64,000 bases of DNA from Takakia lepidozioides (lineage: Eukaryota > Streptophyta > Takakiopsida > Takakiales > Takakiaceae). Positions 32,546 through 43,826 of this stretch are shown piece by piece (the first letter of the stretch is position 1; every line of letters starts with the position of its first letter). A program made the position numbers and the translations under genes. The notes under the pieces are model-generated. The model searched no databases and was not told where the DNA came from. It was given only the letters and a program-made list of their open reading frames with translations. The DNA lies in assembly GCA_030704615.1 (NCBI GenBank), contig CM060732.1:42637053-42701052 (forward strand). The letters run 5' to 3'.

Positions 32546-33689
32546 TGCCACCTGCTGACGACACAACTAACCCAAGGTGTGGCTATACACTTTGAACGCT
32601 CCTCTTGAGTCTTCATTTTCAATACAGTGGTGCGGAGGGATTGGTTTCGAATGGCTTCAAGCCGATTGCAGGGCAGTGTAGACCAGTAGAATATGACCAC
32701 TTGTATGGAAAGAGGAATGAGTCCAAACTGGATGCTGGGGTCTATGGCCACAGGGCTACAGCAAATGTCTCATGTGAGTACATTGTCTCTCTCTCCGTCC
32801 CTCACACACAAACTTTTGGTTTCCCCTTTCTCCTGGGCTGGCATGCAACCGCATGCACATGTCACATTCTGCTGCAATCTATGGGCAAGTGCAGCGGTGC
32901 TTGTCAGATTTCATGCTCTCTATTAGGAGGGCACTGCCCAGGCCCCCACTGGCTGCTGAGGTTGCCTGGGAATTTGTTGTGGGGGCGGAAATGGTTGCCC
33001 ATTAAAGCGCAGAACGCCCAAATTGTTGCAATTGGGGTGGTCCAAAAATGGAAAGCCCTGGCCAGGGAGGGTAGCTGAGGCTGGCGCTGGTACACCAGAT
33101 CCATGGGATGGACTGCATTTTGTAGCTTTGTTGTGGCTGCAGTGGCTGATCATGCTACAAAACAAACCTCTTTATCCTTCTATCACTTTAGGGTAGGCCG
33201 GATCTAATCTTGAATGAGGCCCTGAAGGAAATTTCCTAGCAGTCAACCTGACGGAAAAATGCTCAAAGACGTGGGAGCAGGAGAGGAGGAGGAAACCCGG
33301 AGAAGGAAACCCTCCTTGCTCGCTCTTCCTTTGTTATCTGCAACACACCCCAAGATTGATACACAGCTTCCGTCAGATACGCAATCTTCATTCATGTTGC
33401 CTCTTCGCACCTGCAGATGTTTAATATTGTTCATTCATTCATTCATGGAAAAATCTGGAAATATTTTTCTTACTATTCTCATTTGGGCAGCAGTATATAT
33501 AAGTAAACACTTGCTAATATTCCATGGAATGAGAGGGCTCTGAAATTAAGGCCAGGGTTGAATTGCTTTAGGGTTTTGGATGCTCCTTCTGGAGCAAATC
33601 GAGGATGTACTCCGCAATTGCTTAGCTCGATGATGCAACAAGATCAGCATTCAGTGTTGGTTCGGTAATCAAAGGACGCTACTCGGATT
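32546..33689. other. Spacer with a copy of the CT-tailed ~55-bp repeat
   Basis: 32745-32800 repeats the atggccacaaggctac.. element of 24843-24965, again followed by a CT run. The rest is unassigned. Confidence 0.45.
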
Positions 33690-34935
33690 CATCAAACCTT
33701 GTGTGTTATTACAATGGAGGAGTCAACTCCCATTGTACAGACAGCTCCCTCAACGGCTCTAAAGCTGGATACAGCGTTTACCATGTTGTTATGAACCAGG
33801 GTGTGGCCCTTAGGCTTCCCGGCCCTGCCACCATACTACATGCAGAGCTTACGCCGGCCATATTCGAAGCACTCTCCCAGCTGGTTTCCTTCTCTCCCCC
33901 CACCATATTTTTACCGATAGCCTTATCTCACTATTTCTTATCCGAACCCACCTCTCATGCCCATCCTCTCACCACCATCACCCTGACCGTAACATCATCA
34001 CCGCCATTGTCAACCTTGTTGTATCCACTTTCTCAAAGTTCGATCACATACCGGTATAAGCGGCAATGATGCGACTGACCTCCTTGCCCAGGCAAGCACT
34101 TCCCGTCCCCCGGTTGACCCTGCAGACGATCCCATCCACATCGCTCGTGCCCACCCCTTCTGGCTAATACACCCAGTTCCATGCCCCCCTAATACCCAAC
34201 CAATACATAATCTGATGACCATTCAGCTCACTCGCGAAGTGAACAAACAAGCCATGGCGTCTATCAGTCACACCAAGGTCCATATTCGAAAATGGACATA
34301 ATCCACCGTTTCCCACCATAAGCTATCAAACTACCTTTGGTATACCAAAACTGCTACCGATGCACAAATAAGATAGACACTCAAATTCAAATACACTCAA
34401 TATATGGGCCACCATCGCAAGAACATCGTCTGGCCACGCCTTGTTCCATCCCCACATTGCTCACTCTGCTCACACACGTCCCACTAGGTGCGTGACACCT
34501 GGCCTCATATTTTCAGTTAGTGTACCCATCCTGTCATCTACGGACTTCGCATAACTCGCCACAACCATGCAGTCTGGCACATTCATAAACTTCTCATGCA
34601 CAGCACTGAAACCAAATGGTTCTTAGTCATTAACGTCGATACCTACCAGGATAGATCCCCAGAGCATATTGTCCCACCGTGGCTACTTCCTTGTATTTGG
34701 CCCCATTCGCCCTGTACGTCCTGCCCAGCCAGACTCTGCCTAGACATCTTGCTTGTCCAAGGCTTACCCATAACCGTCCCCCGCCCTCTACCCTGTCCCC
34801 AAACCTCACCGTCCACTTTGTTGAATTTACAAACTGCCATGATCGTTACCCCAGCTCCTCCACCATCGATAAACGACAGAAATACGACCCGCTCATCCTC
34901 GCAATCCGCCAACAAGGCGAGTATGTGATCGGACT
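33690..34935 (+). pseudogene. LINE 3' region: RNase H and C-terminal domains (copy 1)
   Basis: CTDSSLNGSKAGYSVYHVV..LRLPGPATILHAEL is a LINE RNase H start (catalytic D in TDSS). It continues with NDATDLLAQ near 34065, a Cys/His segment (PSPHCSLCSH, about 34450) and the C-terminal block LTVHFVEFTNCHDRYPSSSTIDKRQKYDPLILAIRQQG (about 34800-34920). Several stops and shifts. The copy breaks at about 34935, where sequence in the opposite orientation takes over. Confidence 0.75.
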
Positions 34936-36073
34936 TTGAGAAGGTGGATAGGGCGGTTTATGGAGATGGCGAGATTGACAAGGCAACAATGAGATTCCGG
35001 TCTAGGTGGTTATGGTGGGGAGTGGGTCAGGAAAGGTGGTTGCGAATGAGAAAGAGTGAGGTCAGATTATCAGTAAAAATATAGTATGGAGGGGGAAACG
35101 CGTCTAACTGGGAGAGAGCTTCATAGATGGCCATAAGCTCAGCACGTAAGATATTGGCAGGGCCAGGGAGTCTAATGGTGACTCCTCGGTTAGTGGCGAC
35201 ATGATATATGCTATAACGAGCGCGGGAGTTAGTGAGGGAACCATCGGTATAATGTGAGTTGGCTGGAGGGTATTTGAGGGGTATAAGCTGTTGGCATAAG
35301 GGGGGGGGGGGGCTTTGAGAGCAGAGGGTAAGTTGGGGGTGGATGGCGTGGTAGTGCCTTTATCCAGGCTTTGCATGGGCTGATCCTGGGATTAACTAGG
35401 AGTAGTAAGGTGGGGTGTGACCCCCGTGGGCAGTTTAAGAAGAGGGTGTTTGGGGTCTGGTAGAGCTTTTTGTTGCGTGAGTAAGATGATGGTATTGATA
35501 GATGGAGAGGAATGGGCCGCAATATGAGCCCATTGAAGAGCTTCTTGTGCAAGGAGACTTATACCACATATACATGTCCTTATCATCAGTTGCATAGCAA
35601 AAAACATACTGAATGGTGGCCCATTTGACAAAGTTAAAGCAAGTTGGTTGAGCTTCAAAGACATCAGCTGTGCATTGGAAGTAGTGAATAGTAAAAAGTA
35701 CGGCGGTGGGAGAGAGAGAGAAGACTTCGGTCGAAGCCGATGTAACTAAGCCTCCACTAGTTCGCCTCACGGCTACTGCTCTTTTTTCGGGGGTGGGCCC
35801 TATTAAGACAACATGTTGAGCCTACAAGTGTCAAGGGGGCACCAGGTAACTTGGGGGCATGGGTGTCTAGGGAACCTGTGGGTAGGGGTGCCTAGGGAAC
35901 CAAGGGGAGGGTGGATTGAAGTTTCCATTTTATTAGTGATAATAGCTGTGAGGGAGCGGAGCGCCGTGAGGTGGATGACCTTGAAGCATTTATGAATGGG
36001 GGAGAGAGGAATATTAAAGTTATTGCATAGTGCGGTAATACTGACGTTGTGAATTCCACCTCTAGTATCAGCA
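34936..36073 (-). pseudogene. Two inverted LINE 3' fragments (copy 2)
   Basis: On the minus strand 36073-35803 reads LTVLTADTRGGIHNVSITALCNNFNIPLSPIHKCF plus the LINE 3' UTR (gggcccacccccgaaa, rc near 35790). Next, 35700-34940 gives an RNase H part: LTNSRARYSIYHVATNRGVTIRLPGPANILRAEL (about 35250-35120), stopping near RNase H motif HLLKV-SD at 34940. C-terminal sequence thus precedes RNase H sequence on the same strand, so these are two insertions or a rearrangement. A G run (35300-35312) shifts the frame. Confidence 0.7.
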
Positions 36074-37440
36074 GTGAGGACAGTTAGTGGATGAGGTAGC
36101 CGACCTCCTTGGCCCAACAAGGGGCCGCCCCTCATTCACAACCACCTTTCCCGACCCTCTTCCCACCATAACCACCCAGACCGGAATCTCATTGTTGCCA
36201 TTGTCAATCGTGCCATCTCCATAGACCGCCCTATCCACCTTCTCAAAGTCTGATCGCATACTAGTATTACCGGCAATGAGGCAGCCGACCTCCTTGCCCA
36301 ACAAGGGGCCGCCCGGCTCCCAGTTGATTTTATGTCGGATCATCCACATTGCACATACCCACCCATTCTGGCTCATATATCCTGTACCAGACCCCCCTGA
36401 TCCCAGACCAATCCGTAACCTCGTCAAAACACTTACTCGGGAGGCTAACAAAAAAGCCGCGGCCTCTATAAGCCACACCAAGGTACATATCCAGAAATGG
36501 ACACAATCCTCAGTACTACACTATAAATTGTCAAACCATTTCTTGCACACCAAGTCGCAACCAATGCAAAAATGTGACAAACTCTCAAATTCAGATATGC
36601 TCAATACATGGGCCATCAACGCAAACACACCTTCTGGTCGGGCCTATTCCCATCCCCAAACTGTCCACTATGTTCACACACCCACACAGAACGTGATATC
36701 TCCAGCCCCACCTCCTCAGCCAATGTACTCTCCCTGTCATACATGGCCTCCGAATTACTAGACACAATCATGTCGTTTGGCACATTCATAAACTTTTTCT
36801 AAACCGCATTGAAACTAGACAGTTCTCACTCATTAACGTTGGTACCTACCAAGGTAGACCCCCAGTTCACACTGTCCTACCCTGGCTTCTCCCATGCACT
36901 TGTCAACCCCACTCTCTATGCACATGCCCTGCTAGAGTACTATGCCCGGATATCTTGCTAGTCCAAGGCCTACCGGTAAACGCCCCCCCACCAAATACCC
37001 CATCACCAAACCTCACCATACATTTTATCGAGTTTATATACTGCCATGATCAATATCCCAGCTCCTCTATTCTTGACAAACGACAAAAATATACTCCACT
37101 CATCCTAGCTGTCCGCCAAAAAAGATGGTCCATTGGCCCATTAACTGTCGTCACCGCCGGTACTAAAGGCGGCATTCACAACGCTAGTATCTCGGCACTC
37201 CACACAAACTTTCGCATTCCCATCTCTCCTATCCACAAATGCTTTAAAGCTATCCACCTCATAGCACTTCGCTCTCTCACAACTATTATTACCAACAAGC
37301 GGCAACTTGAAGCTGCTCTCCCATCAGCCTTCTAGGAACCCTCGGGGTACCCGAGGGTACCCATGATACCTCAGGCACCTCCTTCCCTCGGTTACTTGGT
37401 GTCCCCTAGACACCGGATTTATTCATAGGGCCCACCCCCG
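36074..37440 (+). pseudogene. LINE 3' region with 3' UTR (copy 3)
   Basis: Plus strand: RNase H motif GNEAADLLAQQGAARLPV (36275-36330; a partial duplicate near 36090), SHTKVHIQKWTQSSVLHYKLSNHF, a Cys/His segment (FPSPNCPLCSHTHTERD, about 36655), LTIHFIEFIYCHDQYPSSSILDKRQKYTPL and IGPLTVVTAGTKGGIHNASISALHTNF ending at the stop 37333-37335. A conserved 3' UTR (gggcccacccccgaaaggggg, 37418-37438) follows, shared with the inverted copy at about 35790. A CT run at 37501-37519 may mark the tail. Confidence 0.75.
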
Positions 37441-38627
37441 AAAGGGGGCAATAGCCGCAATGCAAAGTGGCTATTAATTATGCCGGTCCACCGACCGGAC
37501 TCTCTCTCTCTCTCTCTCTAAATCCTGGGGAATTTTGATTCAAGTTCTGTGATTTTCTGATATATTAAATCTGAAAAGACGAACGGAATCTGGATGCAAA
37601 TTAATGTCCTTCAATGTCATTCCTGCCAGCAGCATTTACTCCTAGAAAACCTAAGTTGATTGCCATGGCTATAACATGAGAAATTTTCTCCTTTACTCGC
37701 ATTACCTATTTTTTTGCTTCGTATCGCAAGTGGGATCAGATGGCTCAAGTTGCATCGCTTGCACAAGTCTTAAAGGTTGTAGTGGTTGCACAGATCTTTG
37801 TTTGCTTTCCATAGCATGTTTGACAGCGATAGCAAGCACGCATACCCGCTGATACCTGATGCATCCTCACTAACTGGCACCTTTGTGGTAGGTTCTTGGG
37901 ACGAGCACAGGTAAGGGTACTGCGATTTTCATGATATGTTCATTTGTGACCACCAGAAGTCGTATATGCCACTTGTACCTCCGCCACATCAGGATCTACG
38001 GTCAAACACGTTTGACCAGATAGGGGAAGATGGTAGATACAACTAGGAGTCATGGCCAAAACTGCAACAGGATGATGTGGGCATGGGAATGTATGACTGC
38101 TAGTATTCGCAACTGCACGTGGCGATTGCCGGCTGCCCAAGGAGTGTCTACGTGGATGATGCAAACATAAATGGATAAAACAAATGCAGGACATTATTAC
38201 AAATGACGACGTGTCAATCTATCATTGCTCGCAGGGTTGGACATGTAGGTGCATTGGATGCAAGTGCATCTAACGGCTGCACACGATGCATGTTACTAAC
38301 ATGTGGGCTTGGTGGAGAACAGAGACAAGTCCCGAACATGCGTATGAGAGGCGACCATGCAGGTTCTATGATGGTTGAAGCGGTGCACTGCATTTTTGGA
38401 GAATTGGCAACACAATTGAAAGACAAAGACATGAGAGAAGACGAAACGATGCATTCAGTGGATACACACCCTGATGCAAAACACCGGCCACTCATTCACA
38501 TTCACAGTGATGCAAAATATGTGTAGACAAAAAGACCCAGTGGGTAGTTCAGGGCACCTAGAAATGATTGGTGTTTGTTATACCGCAATCTGCAAATGCA
38601 CTGGCCTACTCAGAATCATGGCACATT
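37441..38627. other. Spacer, nothing identified
   Basis: Apart from the CT microsatellite at 37501-37519 I see no gene or repeat. The short frames at 37940-38526 have no family features. Confidence 0.4.
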
Positions 38628-38632
38628 CCTGC

Positions 38633-39193
38633 TGTCAAGGACAAGAACATGACTAAACACAAACAAGAGATCAGACTAGAGGTACAAGACTAGACAAGAA
38701 GTTAAGGTCGGCGTGGTTGAATGCATAGTGGGTAAACATGAATTAAGATGATCTTTATAACAATGGACAAGAGTACAAGATACTGGAACTCAACTCGAAT
38801 ACATGAATGCTGGAAACTGGACTGGGGTACCAGATACTGGAAACTGGACTAGAGTACTGGAAGTTGGACTGGAGTACTGGGACTGGGAACAAGAGTAGCT
38901 TGAACTTGTGTTGGCGAAACTGAAGAGTGTCCAGTCTCGTCTCTTATATATACTGGCTACTAGAAGGTTCCCTAAGAGGCTTCCCCAAATGAGGTTTCTT
39001 GATGGAGAAGTTTCTTTCAAATGAAGGTTCTTTAGCAGTTTCCCAAGTTACTCTTAGTAATTTGATAAACTCCTGGTAACTTGATAATTAATGGTAAAAC
39101 ATGGTAAATCACGATAAGTCATGATAACTTTCAGTATCTTGGTAACTTATGGTATTTACTCATGGTAAGTTTTTCTCGACTACGTCCGTGACA
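38633..39193 (-). repeat. 3' LTR of the nested gypsy element
   Basis: 561 bp, pairs with 52388-52945. Contains TATATATA near 38945 and a run of (c)tggtaa / (a)tggtaa motifs near 39070-39175. Outer flank CCTGC. Confidence 0.9.
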
Positions 39194-39768
39194 TCACCCC
39201 CTCCTCTAGTGCCGAGTTCCTCGAGGAGTGATAAAATCTTGGACTTGCTTAGAGTTGGAGAAAATCCAAAATCCGACGAATGGTACTTGCCAAGTATTCG
39301 GCTCTTCGTTCTTGACTCAAATGATTTATAGGTCCATGCAACCATCGATAGTGCACAACACCTTGAACTTGGGACCACGCAGTGATTTGAGTATTCTGAT
39401 TTTCGAAGCTGGCTTCAAACATGATTTCGTTGCCCTCTGGGTCCGAAGCCTCAACCTCCAATAGAATTATCAGACTTCGAGTAGGCTCCACTTACCGTCG
39501 TATGGGGTCCAGACATCATCTCGAGAGCGTCGGCGTGATGTTGAGGGTCGTGAGAGTCGAAACGGCTGATCTGGTAGTTGGGTAAGCGACAACTCCAATG
39601 TATTTGGTTCCTGTGACTCCATGCTACCAGTACAAGATGCAAGAGTGCTGGAAGTGTAGCTATATATACTAATGTATGGTGCTCCTCCCTCCTTAGCGTG
39701 TATCAGGTACATTGAATGTAGAGTCTTCACCTTGAAGCTAACTTGGCTGACATCATCATTGTGACATC

Positions 39769-42363
39769 TTATTGACATGTAGCTGGGGGCTTAGCTAGAT
39801 ATCGTTGATGAAACTCTTGGACTTTGTCAGATGCATTGACGAGGTTGGACGAAGGTTCCCACGTTCGTTCGTTGATGTCGTAACCTTTCCAATGTACGAA
39901 ATACTCAAGACGTTTATACTTGATGCGAGAGTCTAGGACTTCGTCGACTTCATACTCAATTTCCTGATTGACTTCGATTGGTGGAGGTGGTACGAAGACT
40001 CTCCCTAGAATATTCGATGGATTATACAACTCCAATAATAAAACATGAAAGACTAGATGGATGCACATACTTCGTGGGAGTTCAAGCCGAAAAATGATCG
40101 GATTTATTTGTCGAATAATTTTGAATGGTCTCAGGCGTTGATAATCCAACTTCCTTGATGGACGCGAGGTTTGTATGTCATGTCGAAGAAGCCACACACG
40201 ATCTCCGACCTTGAACTGGGGTTGGAGTTGGCGATGTTGATCTGCATACTCATTGTATTGTTTTTGAGCTTCTTGCGAGGTGGAATGTAAGCTCCTTGTG
40301 AATCGTAGCAAGATGAGTAGCAAGGTTTTCTACAGCAGGGCTTCCAACAATCTTCATGTGGAAAGGGTTTGCTCGAAGATGATGACCATAATTGGAGAAA
40401 AATGGAGTTTGTTTGGTCGAAGAACATATAGTGTAACTGTAGGCAAACTCAGCCAATGACAGAAGGTTCGTCCAATTATCTTGGTGATAATTTATTGTAC
40501 AGTGAAGATACTGTTCCAAAATATGGTTTACACATTTGGTTTGACCATCAGTCTATGGATGATTAGCTGTAGAGAGGTTGATCTTAGTATCCAATATGTG
40601 AACTGTGGTTCTCGATCAGATATGATGTCTTTCGGGAGTCCATGAATGCGGTAGATATTATTGAGGAAGAGTCTTACAGTTTCCTCGCCGGTAACCGTCT
40701 TATTACATGGAATAAAATGTGTCATCTTCGTAAAACGATCTACAATAACAAGGATTGAATCGGTGGTCTAGGAAATTGGAAGGTCCGTAATAAAGTCCAT
40801 AGACACGGACGACCATGGACCCTTGAGAATGGATAATGGTTGAAGAAGGCCGTAAGGTCGATGTCATGGTCATTTCGCTCTAGCACACGTGTCACAAGAT
40901 TTTATAAATTCTTTCACGAGTTTTCACATCTGCGGCCACCAATAGTCCCTGGATATCAATTCCATTGTTTTGTTGAAACCGAAATGTCCCACAGCCGGAA
41001 GATCATGACATATTTGAAGAATTCGAAGTCGTGTAGGTCTTGGAGCTACATAGGGAAGTCCCTTGAAATAAAGTAAGCCGTCTTTGAATTCGAAGTTGTT
41101 TGTAACACGTGGGTTGTCTCGAGGTCGATTTAGTTGACTTCGCAGTGTCGTAGCAAATTGGTCATTCTTCAGTGCTGCCTGAATCTTCTTTATGATCTCT
41201 GCATTATCATAGGTGGACATGGATAGCATATTCAATTGGAGATTTGTTAGTTTCAAGATGATGGATTTCTGTTGGTCGAAAGCTGTCTCATTTTTTTTCG
41301 GTGTAAGATACGATCGTTGAGAAAGAACATCGGGTTTCCCTTGAAGATGTCTGGGGCGATATGTTATAACAAAATTAAACCTTGCTAGTGACATACCCCA
41401 TCTGGCTTGACATCGATTCAAAACACGAACACTCATAAAATATTCGAGGTTTTTGTTATTGGCGTAGACAATGACTTGATGTTTAGCTCCCTCTAGTAGA
41501 TGACGCCACTCCTCAAAAGCATCAATGATCGCTGGAAGTTCTTTGTCATGGATTTCATAATTGATCTCTGTAGCGGAAAATTTGTGAGAACGAAAACCAA
41601 CAGGGTGAAGTCGGCCATCCGTACCGTATTGAGAGAGTATAACGTCAAGTGCAAATCCGATGCATCTGCTTCCAAGAAGAATGGTTTAGATGGGTCTGCA
41701 TGTACTAATATTGGAGACGTTGTAAATGTCTGTTTCAGCCTTTCAAATGTCTGATCAGCCTTCTCGTCCCATACAAATTTGTCCTTGCATGTGAGTCGTG
41801 TCAATGGTGCAGCAATTTTGGAATAGTCATTGATGAAGATTCTATAGATGAGGCAGTTTTCGACCAACAGAAATCCATCATCTTGAAACTAGCAAATCTC
41901 AGAAAATATTGTACATCTCGGACCGAAGTTGGTTTAATCCACTCGATGATGATTTGTATTTTCTTCTGATCCATAAAGATGTATTTGTCGGAATAATGTA
42001 GGCCAGAAATTCGACCTCAGATTGATGGAAAAGACATTTTTCCAACTTGGCATATAGTCCTCTTTCTCTTAATTTATCAAGGACAAGGCGTACATGGCGG
42101 CCATGTTCTTCTTCATTATGTGAAAATATCAAAATGTCGTCCAAATAGATGACTACAAAGTCATCTAAAAATTCTCAAAATATGTCATTCATTATATGTT
42201 AGAAAATTGTTGGAGCATTTGTAAGACCGAAAGGCATAACACTGTATTCAAAATGTCCATACCTTGTTCAAAAAGTTGTTTTTCATTCGTTTTTTTTTTT
42301 AATCCATACAACGTTATAAGCTCATCTCAGGTCAATTTTGGTAAAAATCTTCGCTCGTCCCAG
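39769..42363 (-). pseudogene. gypsy pol: partial RT, RNase H, integrase, chromodomain
   Basis: From 42363 downward: FTKIDLR (RT motif A, about 42345), [31 protein letters not shown] (about 42150-42105), RNase H FFLEADASDLHLTLY (about 41690), RPRHLQGKPDVLSQR (about 41350), integrase zinc finger ILQICHDLPAVGHFG..YWWPQM, core THFIPCNKTVTGEETVRLFLNNIYRIHGLPKDIISDREPQFT (40720-40590), GPY/F-like RLRPFKIIRQINPIIFRLELP, and a chromodomain EYEVDEVLDSR..EYFVHWKGYDINERTWEP near 39960-39860. Frame shifts and stops lie near 42300, 42190, 41880, 41600, 40870 and 40560. The 5' end is cut at about 42363 by CACTA sequence. Confidence 0.92.
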
Positions 42364-42377
42364 CTGCGGAGGGTAGC

Positions 42378-43689
42378 ATGGCGGAGGGGTATACGTTGCA
42401 AGAAGCTATGTTCTATTGCACGGAGTACATGACAAGGGTGGCTGAAAAAGCCCCTTGGATGTGGAAGGAAGAGGAGGATGCACGAACCAATGACATCGTT
42501 TTGCCCAAAAAATCGAATAGGGTAAAATTACCGACCTTGGTGATTGAGCAAGCGCATGACTTCATACTGAAGAACACCCAATCCATACATGAGTAGGAGG
42601 CAAGATACAATAATCTTGTTCAGCAACAAAGGAGGAGACGCTTGCATGGAGGCGGAACCATCCAAGGCCGGTTACTAGACGCCCGCCGGAATGTTCCTTC
42701 ACAAAATTTGCCCATGGAATTGCAGCCTTTAAGTTCATTCCAACAGTGGCTTCGGACGTCTGTTTATGACGTCGTTGCTCAAGGAGAGGTGGTTTCAGAT
42801 TTGGTGCAAGACATTACAAGGGGCCCCTCTCAATTCGCGACCTCATACACGGCGATTTGGGTTCACGGTCGTCATTTCCGCATTGGTGCTCTTGACATGA
42901 AGCGCAAAACAACCTTTGATTCTGGCTTGTGTGCCATATATTGGCAAGACTCCGTATGGGGCAAGGGACATACACGACTAGCTATGAGCAAACTTGAGTA
43001 CATTGGAGAGCTTGAGAGCATACTCCAACTTCAGTATACAAGGTACCCGCCTCTTCTCTTCTAGGGAAGGTGGTTCCAGCCATATCTTGTGGGGCCCTCC
43101 GCAACGCTATTGCAAGATGATTGTGGTTTCATGCGCGTCAATGCAGATAGGCTCAACCCTACTCATCGTCCCTCCGATGAGCATTTTTCATGGCCTTCAG
43201 ACATGGAGCAAATTTTCTTCTCCGATGATAAAACAAGAGGGGGGGAATTGGAACGTGGTTGTGCATGCTCAGCCAAGAGAAAGACATATCTATCATGGTC
43301 TTTGATCTCCATGGGGTGAGGCAATTGCGGTGGACAGAGATACTGGTCATAATGATGTTGATGATAGAGGTTGGGTAGAGGGGGTAGAAGAGGATGATAA
43401 CGTCCCGGACAATGCATCCCGGACCCTATATGATGAAGCTCCTGAAGATACGGATGTTGGAGAATGAAACGAAGACACGACCATTGACAACGAGATGGAG
43501 GATGATTCGGATGTGCCTTTTGAGGGCCGGACCATTTATGACGATGACTCCGATGACTCCGATGACCAAGAAGACTTGCAGCTTGATGAGGATGAAGAAG
43601 CTCCGGATGATGATGTTCAAGTTGATTATACACAAAATCAAAGCTACATAACAATTCTCGCACCGAACTGTACCTATCCCTTTGATTGA
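42378..43689 (+). pseudogene. CACTA transposase C-terminal region (DUF4218/DUF4216-like), inverted
   Basis: Plus-strand frames read MAEGYTLQEAMFYCTEYMTRVAEKAPWMW (42378), LQPLSSFQQWLRTSVYDVVAQGEVVSDLVQDITRGPS, then after a stop at about 43062 GRWFQPYLVGPSATLLQDDCGFMRVNADRLNPTHRPSDEHF..DMEQIFFSDD (43070-43240), NWNVVVHAQPRERHIY, and an acidic tail ending YPFD at 43689. Such blocks follow the catalytic domain in CACTA TNP2 proteins. The catalytic part lies on the opposite strand at 43.8-47.2 kb, so this piece has been inverted. Stops at 42594-42596 and 43062, and frame shifts near 43250, break it. Confidence 0.65.
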
Positions 43690-43826
43690 TTGTACATGTA
43701 CATGCATATTGTAGCTTATTTCTATGATTGATCAAATAGGGCTGTGGCTGGTAGTCTTTCAAGAAAGAAGGCAGAGGCAATGAATATGTTGGAGAACCAC
43801 ATACAGATGTGGTATCAAGAGAATTA

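Noticed and set aside
33575-33602. tgctccttctggagca as another palindrome family (also near 63968)
   Set aside because: Only two short, imperfect sites 30 kb apart; within chance.
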